Positions 23,105 to 33,567 of a stretch of 64,000 bases of DNA are shown in pieces. Origin of the DNA: Glandiceps talaboti (lineage: Eukaryota; Hemichordata; Enteropneusta; Spengelidae); contig NC_135551.1 in NCBI RefSeq assembly GCF_964340395.1, forward strand, positions 14,777,003-14,841,002, in the 5' to 3' direction. The first letter of the stretch is position 1, and the number at the start of each line of letters is the position of its first letter. A program made the translations under genes and the position numbers. Under the pieces are notes generated by a model. That model made no database searches. It saw only the letters and a program-made list of their open reading frames with translations, and was not told the DNA's origin.

Positions 23105-24420
23105 TTTTAAAGCAATGCCTATACAAATTCATGATCTTTAGCAGTGAGTAACAAACAATTAAAACAGACACAAAGTTGGAAATATATGCCGGCTCACTCA
23201 GCAATCTATAGTCTTTTATTTAACCATTGTGGTCACAGTGACCTTTGATCTGTCCTACGTTTTCAACTTCGCTGAACTTTAAAAGAAGATGACAGAAGTG
23301 AGCAAAGTTCACACGCCGCCTTGATAAACACAATCACATGCCGTGAAATTTATTCTGCTGCATCAATCGTAAGGTATGTAAGGATCTATTTGAAGACAAT
23401 TTCTTTTGTGATATGCTATTTGAGAAATACGTTAGTCCGACCTCTGTTAGTTTATTTGCCAGAGTCTTTTGTTGCCGGTAACTTCGGTTATGTGAGGTCA
23501 CACAAATAAGTCTGGCAAATCTGGTTAAAAAGTACAATACTGTATATCACAACAGATTGTATTGGTGATTTTTTTATATAACGTGTTAAGTACTGGACAT
23601 CATATGTTAATGACTACATCACGAGACTTCCAACTAGATTTCATAAAATAATATGATCGGTTTATTTTTATTTATTTATTTATTTATTTATTTATTTTAT
23701 TTTATTAAACTTCGACAATAACTCAAGGAACAAAAGGTCACACAGGTGGCAAGCACCTATATAAGAGCAACCCTCCACATACAACAAATGGCATACACAA
23801 AAAGAAAACTAATAAGAACATTAAAAACAGTAAATACAATATATAAAAAATTTACACTAAGGAATAACATACGAGAACAGAATTAAGAAGAATTAAGACA
23901 TACGACACTTGGCATAATGGCATCGATTGACCCATGTGCAAGTATTATAAGACAAAAAATATTTTCCAAAAGATTTCTATAAAATATACGGAGATCGTTT
24001 TTATATGAGTTAAAACGTACTGAAAACGGCAAGTCCGATTTGACTGGACAAGCGTTCCATGTATAAAATATTCTGTTAAAAAATGACTGTCGGAATGCGT
24101 CACTACAAAATTGTGGCATTTTCAGTAAGCTATCATCGTCTGAATTGAAATGTACATATTTATCAATATTAAGATCGTAATCGTTATTAATACATTTCAA
24201 AAAGAATTCGCAATCAGACATCGCTCTTCTGTAGCTGAGGGGAAGAAGGTTTAAGGAAAGAAGACGATCTTTATAATCAACCCCTTTACATTGATTGTAA
24301 CCAAGAATGTATTTAGTAGCTTGTCTTTGGACACCCTCCAATTGAATCATTGATTTTTGTGTACAAACAGACCAAAATTGAGTAGAGTAATCTAATTTAG
24401 TTCTAACTGAAGAGATATAC
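23105..24420. repeat. Tandem segmental duplication, second copy
   Basis: Partner of 21640-22935. Both copies share the same LINE-to-flank junction (AGATTTCATAAAATAATATGA), so the LINE inserted before the duplication. Confidence 0.8.
23349..23354 (-). terminator. Polyadenylation signal of receptor B
   Basis: AATAAA in GAATAAATTTCA on the - strand, 1685 nt after the stop, or about 772 nt with the LINE taken out, matching A. Confidence 0.45.
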
Positions 24421-24562
24421 AAATTCTCCGCTTAGTTTATACCGAGCACGATAGTTTATACCGAGCACGATTGACCACATGTTCTTTTGATCAGGCCTAG
24501 GCCCAACATGCTATTTTATTTTTTACCACCTTATTTACATGTTGATCCCACGATAGATTGTC
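23650..24562 (-). mobile_element. LINE 3' end fragment, copy 2, inside the 3'UTR of receptor B
   Basis: 5'-truncated non-LTR element. The 179-residue frame at 23883-24422 has KLDYSTQFWSVC, MIQLEGVQRQATKYILG and LLPLSYRRAMSD, typical of the C-terminal part of LINE reverse transcriptase. Further upstream text to about 24562 still reads NLSWDQHVNKVVK-like. The (AAATA)n tail is at 23660-23705. The flanking sequence continues the A-type 3'UTR on both sides (compare 18440-18490), so it is an insertion into the untranslated region. Confidence 0.75.
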
Positions 24563-25038
24563 CGGTTGAGTAAGTCAATATAGTTAATGTCACTATATTG
24601 ATAATGAATATATAAATAAAGACTAATAATTTTTGTTGTGGCATGAATATAATGATTATCAAACTGTGTACTTAATGTAGATAAGTCTTCAACATTTTTG
24701 ATCGCTTGTCTCAGCTGTTCCATATTTTCCCAAATTACCCAAACTGCTGTTTTAAGACATTCCTGTACAAAATTTCTATCAAATATTATGATAGTCAAAC
24801 ACTATGCTAAACAAATCAAACATATAATTCCCGAGACAAATAAAACATTTATACCAAGTGACACAGTTGCATTAATCGAGAACGTGAAAGACAAATTCAT
24901 ATTAATCGGCATATTGTTATTGACGTTAAGACCAGGTTGTAACAAACTCATCAAATACATTTCCAGTAATGTTTCACTCTCTAAAGTTTATGACGTCACG
25001 TATATATCCCATAATACATCTTCACCAGTGGCTGACTC

Positions 25039-26568
25039 TCACTTTTGTGGTTTCATACATATGTCCTGACTTCTAGGTTCAAGGCTTTGATAATTGTCAT
25101 CACTGAGTGAAGTGTAAACAGGAGTCTGATAATTATCTTCAGTTTTGATATTAGCGTGTGAATCTTGCAGTTTGTTTTCATCAACACCGTCGAGTTTATT
25201 TCGATTGGCAATCCGCCGTCGATATCGCAAGACATACACAAAGACAATGGCCGTGGTACCAACCAGGAATCCTAAAAGTACGCCAACAACTACTCCACGG
25301 GCCATATCTGACGATGAGAAATGATTACTTACTGTTTTAAGGCACCGATCCATTTCAGCTATGACATATCTTTTTGTAGTTCCATCTATACCATCATTAG
25401 TTGTTTGAACCTCGGCCATAGAATTGTATTCTTTTGTTTTGGGACTTGTCAGTTGTGTAATGTTGATTCCGTTACCAGTAGATGTCGTTTTCATGGTGAC
25501 TGTTGTCATTTGTGGTGGTACACTGACAACAAGTATCACTGAAGCAGTTGACGTTCCAATAGCATTAGTAGCTGTACAAGTGACTGTATATTCACCATTA
25601 TCTTCCGTCAATAATCCCGTCATTGATAGTGATTTGTTTTCATTGGAAAGTTGAATATTATCACTCTCTAGCGTAAATCTAGAATTACCTGACAATGTCC
25701 ATTCGTACTTCTCCACCGCTGGGTTTGCTTCTGTATCACATGTGAAAGTGGTGGGAGTATCTTTTTCTGAGACGGTTTGAGACGAAGACATAATTTGTAT
25801 ACTTGGCTTATATTGAACGTTGAATGGTCCGAGTTGACAAGTTTTGTTGGACTGAAATGCTGGGTGATAGCTTGTACAAGAAAATAAGGGAAGGTATTCT
25901 TCTTTAGTTGCTATCCAATGGTGTTGAATAAACTTGTAACCATTGTCACCATGATATCCACTAGACGTTGTTAGCAAAGGCCATGTAACAATTCCTAACT
26001 TGCGCCATTGTAGTGCTGTTTTCGGCACACCTGTTGAGTCTGTCGAACACGTTAAATCAACTTGCGTCCCCTCGATAACGTTAAGATCATTCGGTCCTTC
26101 GTAACCAATTGTACATTCAAGAGTGTCAGTCTGGGGTGATACATAATTCCTGACGTAGGCTACGGATGACTGCATAACAGGAGTGGGTGAACTTGTCTTG
26201 ACAGCACAGGTGTACGGTCCACTATCAAATTCAGCATGAGAAGCATCTGCTTGAATCCGAAGATCTGATGACGTATATTGTCCATTTCCTGACTCAATTA
26301 CAGAATAACGACTGTCAGTCAAAGCAATGATGGAATATACAGTTGTTGATTGACTTATCTGAGCGCCGGACTTATACCATACCACCATCTGACCTGGTTG
26401 AATGTTCGACACCACACAGGATAATGTAACAGTTAATTGGTCGTTGCTGCCAAAGGGAAATATCACGCTTCGATCTCTAGGTTCAGTAATAAACGAAGGC
26501 TCTATGGTTTGTGCACCACACAATGCAACCATGAACAGAACATTACCCACTAACAGGAATGTAAACAT
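25039..26568 (-). CDS. Ig receptor B, three Ig domains, TM and short tyrosine tail
   Basis: 509 residues in one exon. I start at 26568 (MFTFLLVGNVLFMVALCGA, signal peptide) by alignment with A, C and D; the frame stays open 171 codons further up but lacks a leader there. Ig1 (Cys 51 and 121, WYKSG, D-x-G-x-Y-x-C), Ig2 (Cys 174 and 230, plus a second pair at 152 and 244), Ig3 (Cys 277 and 331, DNGEYTVTC), Ser/Thr-rich stalk, TM at about 424-447, then a 60-residue tail. Tail tyrosines: Y480, Y485 (YTSL) and Y493 (YQSL), only four residues between the two YxxL boxes, shorter than an ITAM. The third site seen in A (IYMTP) is ICMKP here. Likely a cell-surface immune-type receptor; the ligand is unknown. 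Confidence 0.85.
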   Translation of the reverse strand: MFTFLLVGNVLFMVALCGAQTIEPSFITEPRDRSVIFPFGSNDQLTVTLSCVVSNIQPGQMVVWYKSGAQISQSTTVYSIIALTDSRYSVIESGNGQYTSSDLRIQADASHAEFDSGPYTCAVKTSSPTPVMQSSVAYVRNYVSPQTDTLECTIGYEGPNDLNVIEGTQVDLTCSTDSTGVPKTALQWRKLGIVTWPLLTTSSGYHGDNGYKFIQHHWIATKEEYLPLFSCTSYHPAFQSNKTCQLGPFNVQYKPSIQIMSSSQTVSEKDTPTTFTCDTEANPAVEKYEWTLSGNSRFTLESDNIQLSNENKSLSMTGLLTEDNGEYTVTCTATNAIGTSTASVILVVSVPPQMTTVTMKTTSTGNGINITQLTSPKTKEYNSMAEVQTTNDGIDGTTKRYVIAEMDRCLKTVSNHFSSSDMARGVVVGVLLGFLVGTTAIVFVYVLRYRRRIANRNKLDGVDENKLQDSHANIKTEDNYQTPVYTSLSDDNYQSLEPRSQDICMKPQK

Positions 26569-26664
26569 GATGGTTTCAATTCGATATTTAAGACAATCTA
26601 TATAACTACATGTTCCATGTACACCTTCAAAACGACTGATATTGATTGCCGTCGATTTATATTT

Positions 26665-26680
26665 CCTCAATACGGGTACT
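26665..26680 (-). promoter_or_regulatory. Conserved upstream element of receptor B
   Basis: AGTACCCGTATTGAGG on the - strand, 97 nt before the start. Just upstream (26693-26715) lies CTCGTTTACGCTGACGAGAC, resembling blocks upstream of C and D. Confidence 0.6.
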
Positions 26681-27132
26681 TTGTAGTGTTGTCTCGTCTC
26701 GTCAGCGTAAACGAGATCTAGACAATCTATACAATAGATCTGAACAACGTTTATGATGTAAGAAGAGTGAATGACCTCGAAACAATTACGAGCCTCTTGG
26801 ACGTTTCGTGAGACACATAGCGCCTGAACTGTTAAACTCTTTAAATAAGAGAAAATTCTCAAAACCTCAACAAATCTGATCTGAATAGATAATATTCTAG
26901 ACACCATAATTCTAGTGTGAAATATCTGCTTCTGGGTTGTACTCGATGTCCTTTCCATTTCAATAAGAGGAGTGTCAACAAGCCTTTTTTCAAATGTCTG
27001 GGTGGGCCCTGTAGTACCAATACTTGGTTGACGTACAAGTTGTTGATTGATGCGTTGATGAAACAGTTTCCTGGTCTTCATTTTGGCTTATTTCTTGAAC
27101 GTAGACTCGATCAGACTAAATGTATTTCATAT

Positions 27133-27442
27133 AATAATATAATAATAATAATAATACATGTAATAATAATAATAATAATTATCTTTATTGGATAGTTCTT
27201 TAAGCATATAAACACTTGTCTCCCAAGAAGTCCAGTGAGGGCTACCCCTCATGGGTTCAGTGTTAATGCAGGAGGAAACCGGAGTACCCGGGGAAAATCA
27301 GCTTTGTTCGGTAGAGTCAAACTGAACAACGACACTCTTCTTACTTACAGCGTGGTAAATTTAATCGAACCCTGAATGGGGTTCGAACCCCGACCGCAGT
27401 GGTAAGAGGCAAGTGGTTTAACCACTCGGCCACCGACAACCC
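27133..27442 (-). mobile_element. tRNA-derived SINE
   Basis: On the - strand the head carries a pol III A box (GGTGGCCGAGTGGTTAA) and a B box (GGGTTCGAACCCC), about 50 bases apart as in tRNAs. It is followed by an unrelated body with CGGGTACTCCGGTTTCCTCC and a 3' tail of (ATT)n at 27133-27180. A diverged second copy is at 48075-48392. The tRNA part does not close an acceptor stem, so it is not a working tRNA. Confidence 0.8.
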
Positions 27443-27950
27443 ATATAAGTATGTATCTATAAAGCAACGTCAATGTGGTTATAAGAAATAAAATCACAAT
27501 CAACACTTAACTTGCATTACGTAATATGGTATAAATTTATGTTTTGATAGTAACACAAATATGAATTATGCTCAGTTGACACCCTGATTAATCAGATTTT
27601 TCTTCGTACAAAGAAATAAAATAATAATCTATTCTTCTCGAAATACCAGTGTTTTAGGAAAAATTATGATTATGTGTCTCTTTTTTATCATAGTGAAAAT
27701 ATTGCAGTAAAATAATAACATTTTCCGAAGTCGGGGGACTGCAGACTGAGAGTGAGCCAATGCATACATACACAAAATTGTTTCATAGTACATAGACTTT
27801 TAGCATTGAAAGCCGTTGAACCTTTCCCTTGGCAATATGTTTTCTTTGAAATACAGCAAGTTCCCTATCGAGTAAATAAATCGTTATTCTGACATCGTGT
27901 CTATATTAGGATAGTATGCTACATACGATCTACGGATTTAAACTGAGTGT
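27443..27950. other. No gene recognised
   Basis: AT-rich, no supported feature. Confidence 0.4.
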
Positions 27951-28130
27951 TCTCATGCTGAATTTGACAATGGACAGTATGTCTCTGCTGTGACAAGTAC
28001 ATCTGTTCCTGTCATACACACGTGTAGCACATGTCACAATTTATGTTCACTCTGAGACAGATCACTATCAATGACGGGATTTTTTATGGAAGTCATTGTC
28101 ACTTGTAGCGCTACTGATTATTACTCTGCA
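27951..28130 (+). pseudogene. Relic of an Ig receptor in the opposite orientation
   Basis: 27951-28019 reads SHAEFDNGQYVSAVT and then PVIHT, matching the end of Ig1 of receptor D (SHAEFDNGQYVCAVT, PVIQS) with the disulfide Cys changed to Ser. 28062-28090 reads SLSMTGFFME and 28091-28115 V-VTCSAT, matching the end of Ig3 with about 16 bases lost between. The piece joining them is deleted: Ig2 and most of Ig3 are gone. It lies on the + strand, unlike A to D. Certainly not functional. Confidence 0.7.
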
Positions 28131-28339
28131 AAAAGCAACAACTTTCCTTACGGAAGGCATTTTGTTTGTACATCTGGTAACTATATGCCTACAAAATTAT
28201 AATTTGATTTTGATATTATGTCAGAACGGCAAAATAACAAACACCAGCTATGATTTGTTTTCATATCTGAGGTTGTATGTTAATACTAGTCCAGTCTATG
28301 ATGTACAGGTTCTTTATGCTATAATGGTTGTCATAGTGA

Positions 28340-28640
28340 CCACTGAGCATTGCTCTCTATGTTCCCCTAACAACTCAAACTTGTCGACGAACAATGAAGT
28401 GACAGAGGGTTAAAGTTCACGCTTTACTTTGTTAAGAAAACTATCAAACAAAACCACTTGCCTTGAAACATATTCCACTTTATTGAATGCAACCCATGTG
28501 ATGATTTTAAGACATCACTCATTGTTACATGTTACAAGAAAAGGGTTAGTACGGCTGTTATTGTTGTCACTATACAAAGGTTATGAAAGGTCACACAAAC
28601 AAGTCATATCAAGTGTTTGTCATAACAGAATAGGATGATG
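28340..28640. repeat. Relic of a receptor 3' flank
   Basis: CGACGAA.AATGAAATGACA-like text, AAAGTTCAC, ACCACTTG, ATTCCACT and TTAGTACGGC recur in the order seen downstream of C (38060-38300) and D (42900-43110). The orientation fits a - strand gene at higher coordinates that is no longer present. Confidence 0.5.
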
Positions 28641-31417
28641 AAATTTATCATTGATTAAAAGTGATTAAATTCGTAAGTATGTATTGATCACAAAGTCATG
28701 GAATGCCTAACTACGTGGTTTACAAATACAATAATTGTTTGACTAAAAAATAATTAATGTATCTATACTGGTAGTGACTTCTGTAATAAGGATATACAAA
28801 ATCAAACCACCTGAGAAGCTAATGGAATAGCACTTGTTTTAAACGCATTTTAAAAACAGTTACAACTATAATTCACTTTGTTATCTCATTTGTAACTTTA
28901 TGAAATAGAATACATGAATGTGTGTGTTAGTAATCATCATATCAGAATAGGGTTATAATTAGACATATACATATGGTCAGTAACAAGTTGAAATTTGTCA
29001 AACAGCCTGTCTATCGATTTGTCTAGATTTCTATGGATTACGATGATGCATTTCTAATATTTAATTCTGAAATTAAAATAAAATAAAAATTTCATGTTAT
29101 TGTGAACACACTCACCAAATTAAGCATAAATATACAAACAGTGCAATAACAATGTGATTTAAATTCAAACTACTATTAAAACTATTTTTAATCGGTTTAT
29201 GTTAAAATTGTGAACGTTTACAGTGTTCCAGTTAAGTATCCAGTGCAACACGGAATGTATAAAATTGTGAGTCGGATAACTTTAAACCTGCAATAGCTAT
29301 AACTGGAATGTTATTTTTTCATTGAGAGAACCAACAATATTCACTGAAATTGTTGAAATACCCACAATTAGTCCTGGTATATGTGTCAATTAGAGGTCAA
29401 TTCCATCTATACGATACATAGTGTAATATTAAGTTGAAATCGCGATCTACTATCAAAATATTATGAACTGATTATGAGAGAAATACCTCGAAATCGTGAT
29501 AAACGATTAAATCATTAATGTATTTTAAGATTTTGTTATGAAATCAGAATCATAAATTATGACTTTTCGTTATTTGAAATAATCACTAATATTACAATCC
29601 TTGAAGTATAACTGACATTGAAGAATACTTTCCAACATTTTCATTTTTCCAATAAATAACATGCTGTAACTTCAACTCAAGAATATTCTATGTACTTTTC
29701 AATATCCTATGCGCATTAATTTTATCTTTATCTGAAAGCTGAAAAAAATTATTCTCTTGTTAAACTGCAACGATGCCAAAGTGCGTTTATTTTCAAATTT
29801 CATGAAATCTGTTAAATCCATGCACCGTTAAACCGTTAGATAGGTTAAAGGCAAGATGCGGTTGAATAATTGAATTAAAGTCTACAAGTACAAAAGACAA
29901 ACTTCAGAAAAAATGATCACATTTTAATGAAGAATTACATATATCTACTACAAAACCAATATTGGAACATCGTCACAATCAGTCTTAGGAAGGCTTAGCA
30001 TTACTATTAGTCAATACTTCTGTGTCTGAATAGAGGCAATTTGAAAAAAATCTTGGTGTATCATCATAAACAAATCTAAACACAAACAGCTCATCGTTAT
30101 AAATAGATATTGCACCCCTGTAATGGGACTCATGAAATTTACTCTCGGTTAAAAACCAATGTACATGGTTTTTAATACTTTCTTTGTTCATGTAGCAGGA
30201 CATCTGTTGGATGATACTGCCACCTTTCAAGTACAACAGCTAACAAATTTAAATGTATAATTATTTACAGAAATCAATTAAATTACACAACTTGGCAGAT
30301 GTATGCTAAATTAATGGAACTCTTGTATGTTTAAAAAAATAAGTATCATAATAGCATAAATAATGAAATAACTTTTGTTAAATGAGCCCCCACTTTTACG
30401 ATACCAATCTCTTATCTGGTCTACTTGTTTTAAATTCACATTTATTCCAGCTCGAAATTACATCTTGCATACAAACTTAACATATCAAGTGAGGAATAGA
30501 ATTAATCAATGAAAAGTAAAAGTAAATAATACTTTTAAACTCTTGGCCAATAATACTTTTAAACTCTTGGCTGGACCACAAAAATAGTTTGTTTACACTA
30601 GTCAGCTTTGTGGCCCGAGGAACAAATATATAGTAATATATACATATAACATTCTTTTTAAATTTAAGATTATTAAAAACAGTTTCCTAAAATCAATAAC
30701 GTGGACCACTTAGACTCAAAGTACATTAATTTTACACACGTAGTTTAACTTGTTCACTTACGCGAGACTATCTACTATCATTTGACCATAGCTCGTCATC
30801 ATTATCGTGGTCTGAACAATTCAACTTTACAATGGGCAACGAAAGAAAAAAAACTGTTTCATAAAGACGTTTTGTAAATTTTAACAATACATAATCTTAT
30901 GATTTAATTAGAAATAAATGTTTTGTTTGAGCTTTTCTTGTATAATATCAACCAATGACCAATTAACCCTGAAATTGGCTGATTACCTGACGTAGTTAAC
31001 CTGTCATTAGTTTTGAGAAATAAAATGATACGTTAAAGGCAATCTAAGGTTTATTTATATTTACATACATTAAAAATATATATCATTAATTACGACCAAA
31101 GTCGTAATTAGTGAAGACATAAATAGTTGTGTTTATTCAGCATTGGATGGATATATATTCTTAACTTGTCAGTGTTTTTAATATTTCACAAAGACACACC
31201 ATTTATATCTTTATATCACAAAGGTATACGTCTTAACATGGTAATGAGTTGAGTGTAATGTTTAACGGGTGAAAATCAGTCAACGTATGCATGTACATAT
31301 ATACATAGTTTTTCATAATATGTCGGTATGCTTTTCAATGATAACCACGCAAGGATGAATTTCTAATCGTTGTGCATAGGCATACCAACACTCATTATCT
31401 TGTATTCTATACTAAAT
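28641..31417. other. No gene recognised
   Basis: About 2.8 kb, strongly AT-rich, with only short frames (for example 29985-30236) lacking any signature. It separates the A/B half from the C/D half of the receptor cluster. Confidence 0.5.
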
Positions 31418-31636
31418 AATGTGCAGTGTATTTTAAATATGTAAGTCTTTACTAGATAAGTTCCCTTTCTCCCGTTTAGGACTGTTACTAGAACTAATAC
31501 AATAGTATAACCTCATTTGAACTTCTCTGTCACAGTGTGGAGGTCAAATGTCATACAGTTACCGTGGCACTTAAAGTTCTAGTGTACCCTTTGTACATAA
31601 ATGACTGTTTATAATGCCATCTACTGCAAGGACTAG
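31418..31636. repeat. Distal flank of the receptor C block, left of the retroelement
   Basis: Matches 42046-42435 next to receptor D, except that D carries a MITE at 42139. The block resumes at 37651 after the Ty3 element. Confidence 0.75.
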
Positions 31637-32191
31637 TATTACTACTGATCTTCGCACACAGCTGATAGACCAAGTAATAACACCCGAATCACTCTCATAT
31701 CTCATATCTGACTCAACTTCTGTATGTACGTACCAGGATCACACTTGAACTTTAAAGGGAATTAGCTCAGACTACACACAGTGTTTAAAGATCTACACTG
31801 GAAAACAAGGCAAGCACCCAGCATAGTGCCTCGTTCATTGACTTCCCGCGAAGCCAAGTCCTCTTGCCAAATCTGAGCTGAAGTGCCTGTCCCCCCAGTG
31901 TACTTTATTGTGACGTCCGTAAAGTCTAAATTTACATAACGCATGGCCAATGGCCAAATAATTAATGCACTCCATATACGCTTTTCTTAAAACATTGATG
32001 AATGATCAATATGAATCCTAGATATTTATGAAATGCAGACTGTCGTCTCATGTATTCGAGTATGCTTGGAATCCTGTGTGGTCTGAATCCGATATCCTTG
32101 AGACAGTCTATTGACCTTTCAGTCAAACTAGGACATGCGATGTTGTTAAAATATTAAGTTTACTGAAAATATAAATATGTCATCTGTGACA
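31637..32191 (-). repeat. 3' LTR of the Ty3/gypsy element
   Basis: 555 bp. By my reading it is identical to 37096-37650. On the - strand it starts TGTCACAG directly after a polypurine tract. CTAG flanks both outer ends (31633-31636 and 37651-37654), a 4-bp target duplication (5 bp if the shared A is counted). Confidence 0.95.
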
Positions 32192-32206
32192 CTTTCCCCT
32201 CTTTCC
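32192..32206 (-). promoter_or_regulatory. Polypurine tract
   Basis: GGAAAGAGGGGAAAG on the - strand, immediately before the 3' LTR. Expected plus-strand primer site. Confidence 0.85.
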
Positions 32207-33567
32207 AAAATTTGTAACGCCCTCGTTACAGACTAAAATATCTAAAAAATAATTTACCCTTCATAAATGAAAATTGAAAAGTCTTAGAAGTAATTAATGC
32301 TGTTTCGTATGAAGTGTTAGAAATGTAAAATTTATACGACCCTTGAAAACTAAGAGTGCTAAAATCTCAAATTCCGAACCAGATATACTTATTTAGTCAA
32401 CATGTACTTCATTGAATAAATGACATCAAAGAGAGACATCACAGATAATTCGAAAATTGAATCGTAGAATAATTATATCCTGAGTTGGCTATTGAATTGT
32501 GTACTTCTCAATCACATCACAAACATACGTTCGACTGGCCAGTCTTTTTCAATCATTCACACAATCATACTGATAGATATGACCATCCATAACGTACTGT
32601 TCGGGCCCCCTCTATTTTCATTAACACTACCAGACAAGTACAGTCATCAATAGAATTCTCAGGTCTAAAGAACTTTGCTAGGAATATTATATCTGCAGCA
32701 TTTAAAAGTTGAACATAAAGAAATATATATAAATAGGAGAATGTTTTAATGTTGACCAAGTTATACCCGATTCATCGTGTACATAACTAAATTATAACAT
32801 AAGTATTCCTATCTGAAAGGAATGTAGGTATCTGTCTCGTAAAATCAAATGATGACATTAAATATCTATGCTATGAATAAATATTAACTCTTAAATATTT
32901 CATCACGCCAATATTGAAAATTGTCACTGACAAACGGTCAGCATGCCATATTCGTGATCATATTCCAAATTGAATCTTTAACTGCAGACGAAATCAATAT
33001 TATGAAAAAATGGTGTAGCATAAAAGTGTGTGATAAACTATTTATGTCATTGACGTCGTCTGTGTTTAGTGAAGTCAAAATTAACCAGTCAATGTTATTC
33101 AAGTAATCTAAGTCCAGTAACTTGTGATTTCACCCTGATATCAGCTATCAAGAATACTGACCTAAATGTATTGTCTTACAGCTATCCTTAAGTTACACTA
33201 ACTAATCAGCTGTTACAGTCATCAAGAGAAGTCAGTTGCGCCAACACCATCATTGTCGTGTAAGAAACCCTACGTCATTATTTAAACATTACAGGCATCT
33301 TAGCTGTTCATCCATGTTTAAAATTTGACATCTTCAGTATGTTAACGACTTGTACAGAACTATTAAGACCATTAATATTAATCCAATAAGTCAATTTAGT
33401 TTTCATTACAAGTAACCTGATTGACCATAAGTAGGTTGGCAATTTTCTCATTGCAATTCAATATACCCTTTGAATCAATACCACTAGAAATTATGCACGC
33501 TGCTCAAGTGAAAATAGTCCTTTCTCATCGAGTATATGGGTGCAATTTTCTTTGTATCTATAAATGA
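32207..33567 (-). other. Internal 3' non-coding part of the Ty3 element
   Basis: About 1.36 kb between the pol stop and the polypurine tract, long for a chromovirus. Only short frames (32565-32759 -, 32921-33106 +); no envelope-like features seen. Confidence 0.6.

Noticed and set aside
27360-27440. Possible tRNA gene on the - strand
   Set aside because: A and B boxes are present but the stems do not close, and a SINE body with an (ATT)n tail follows.
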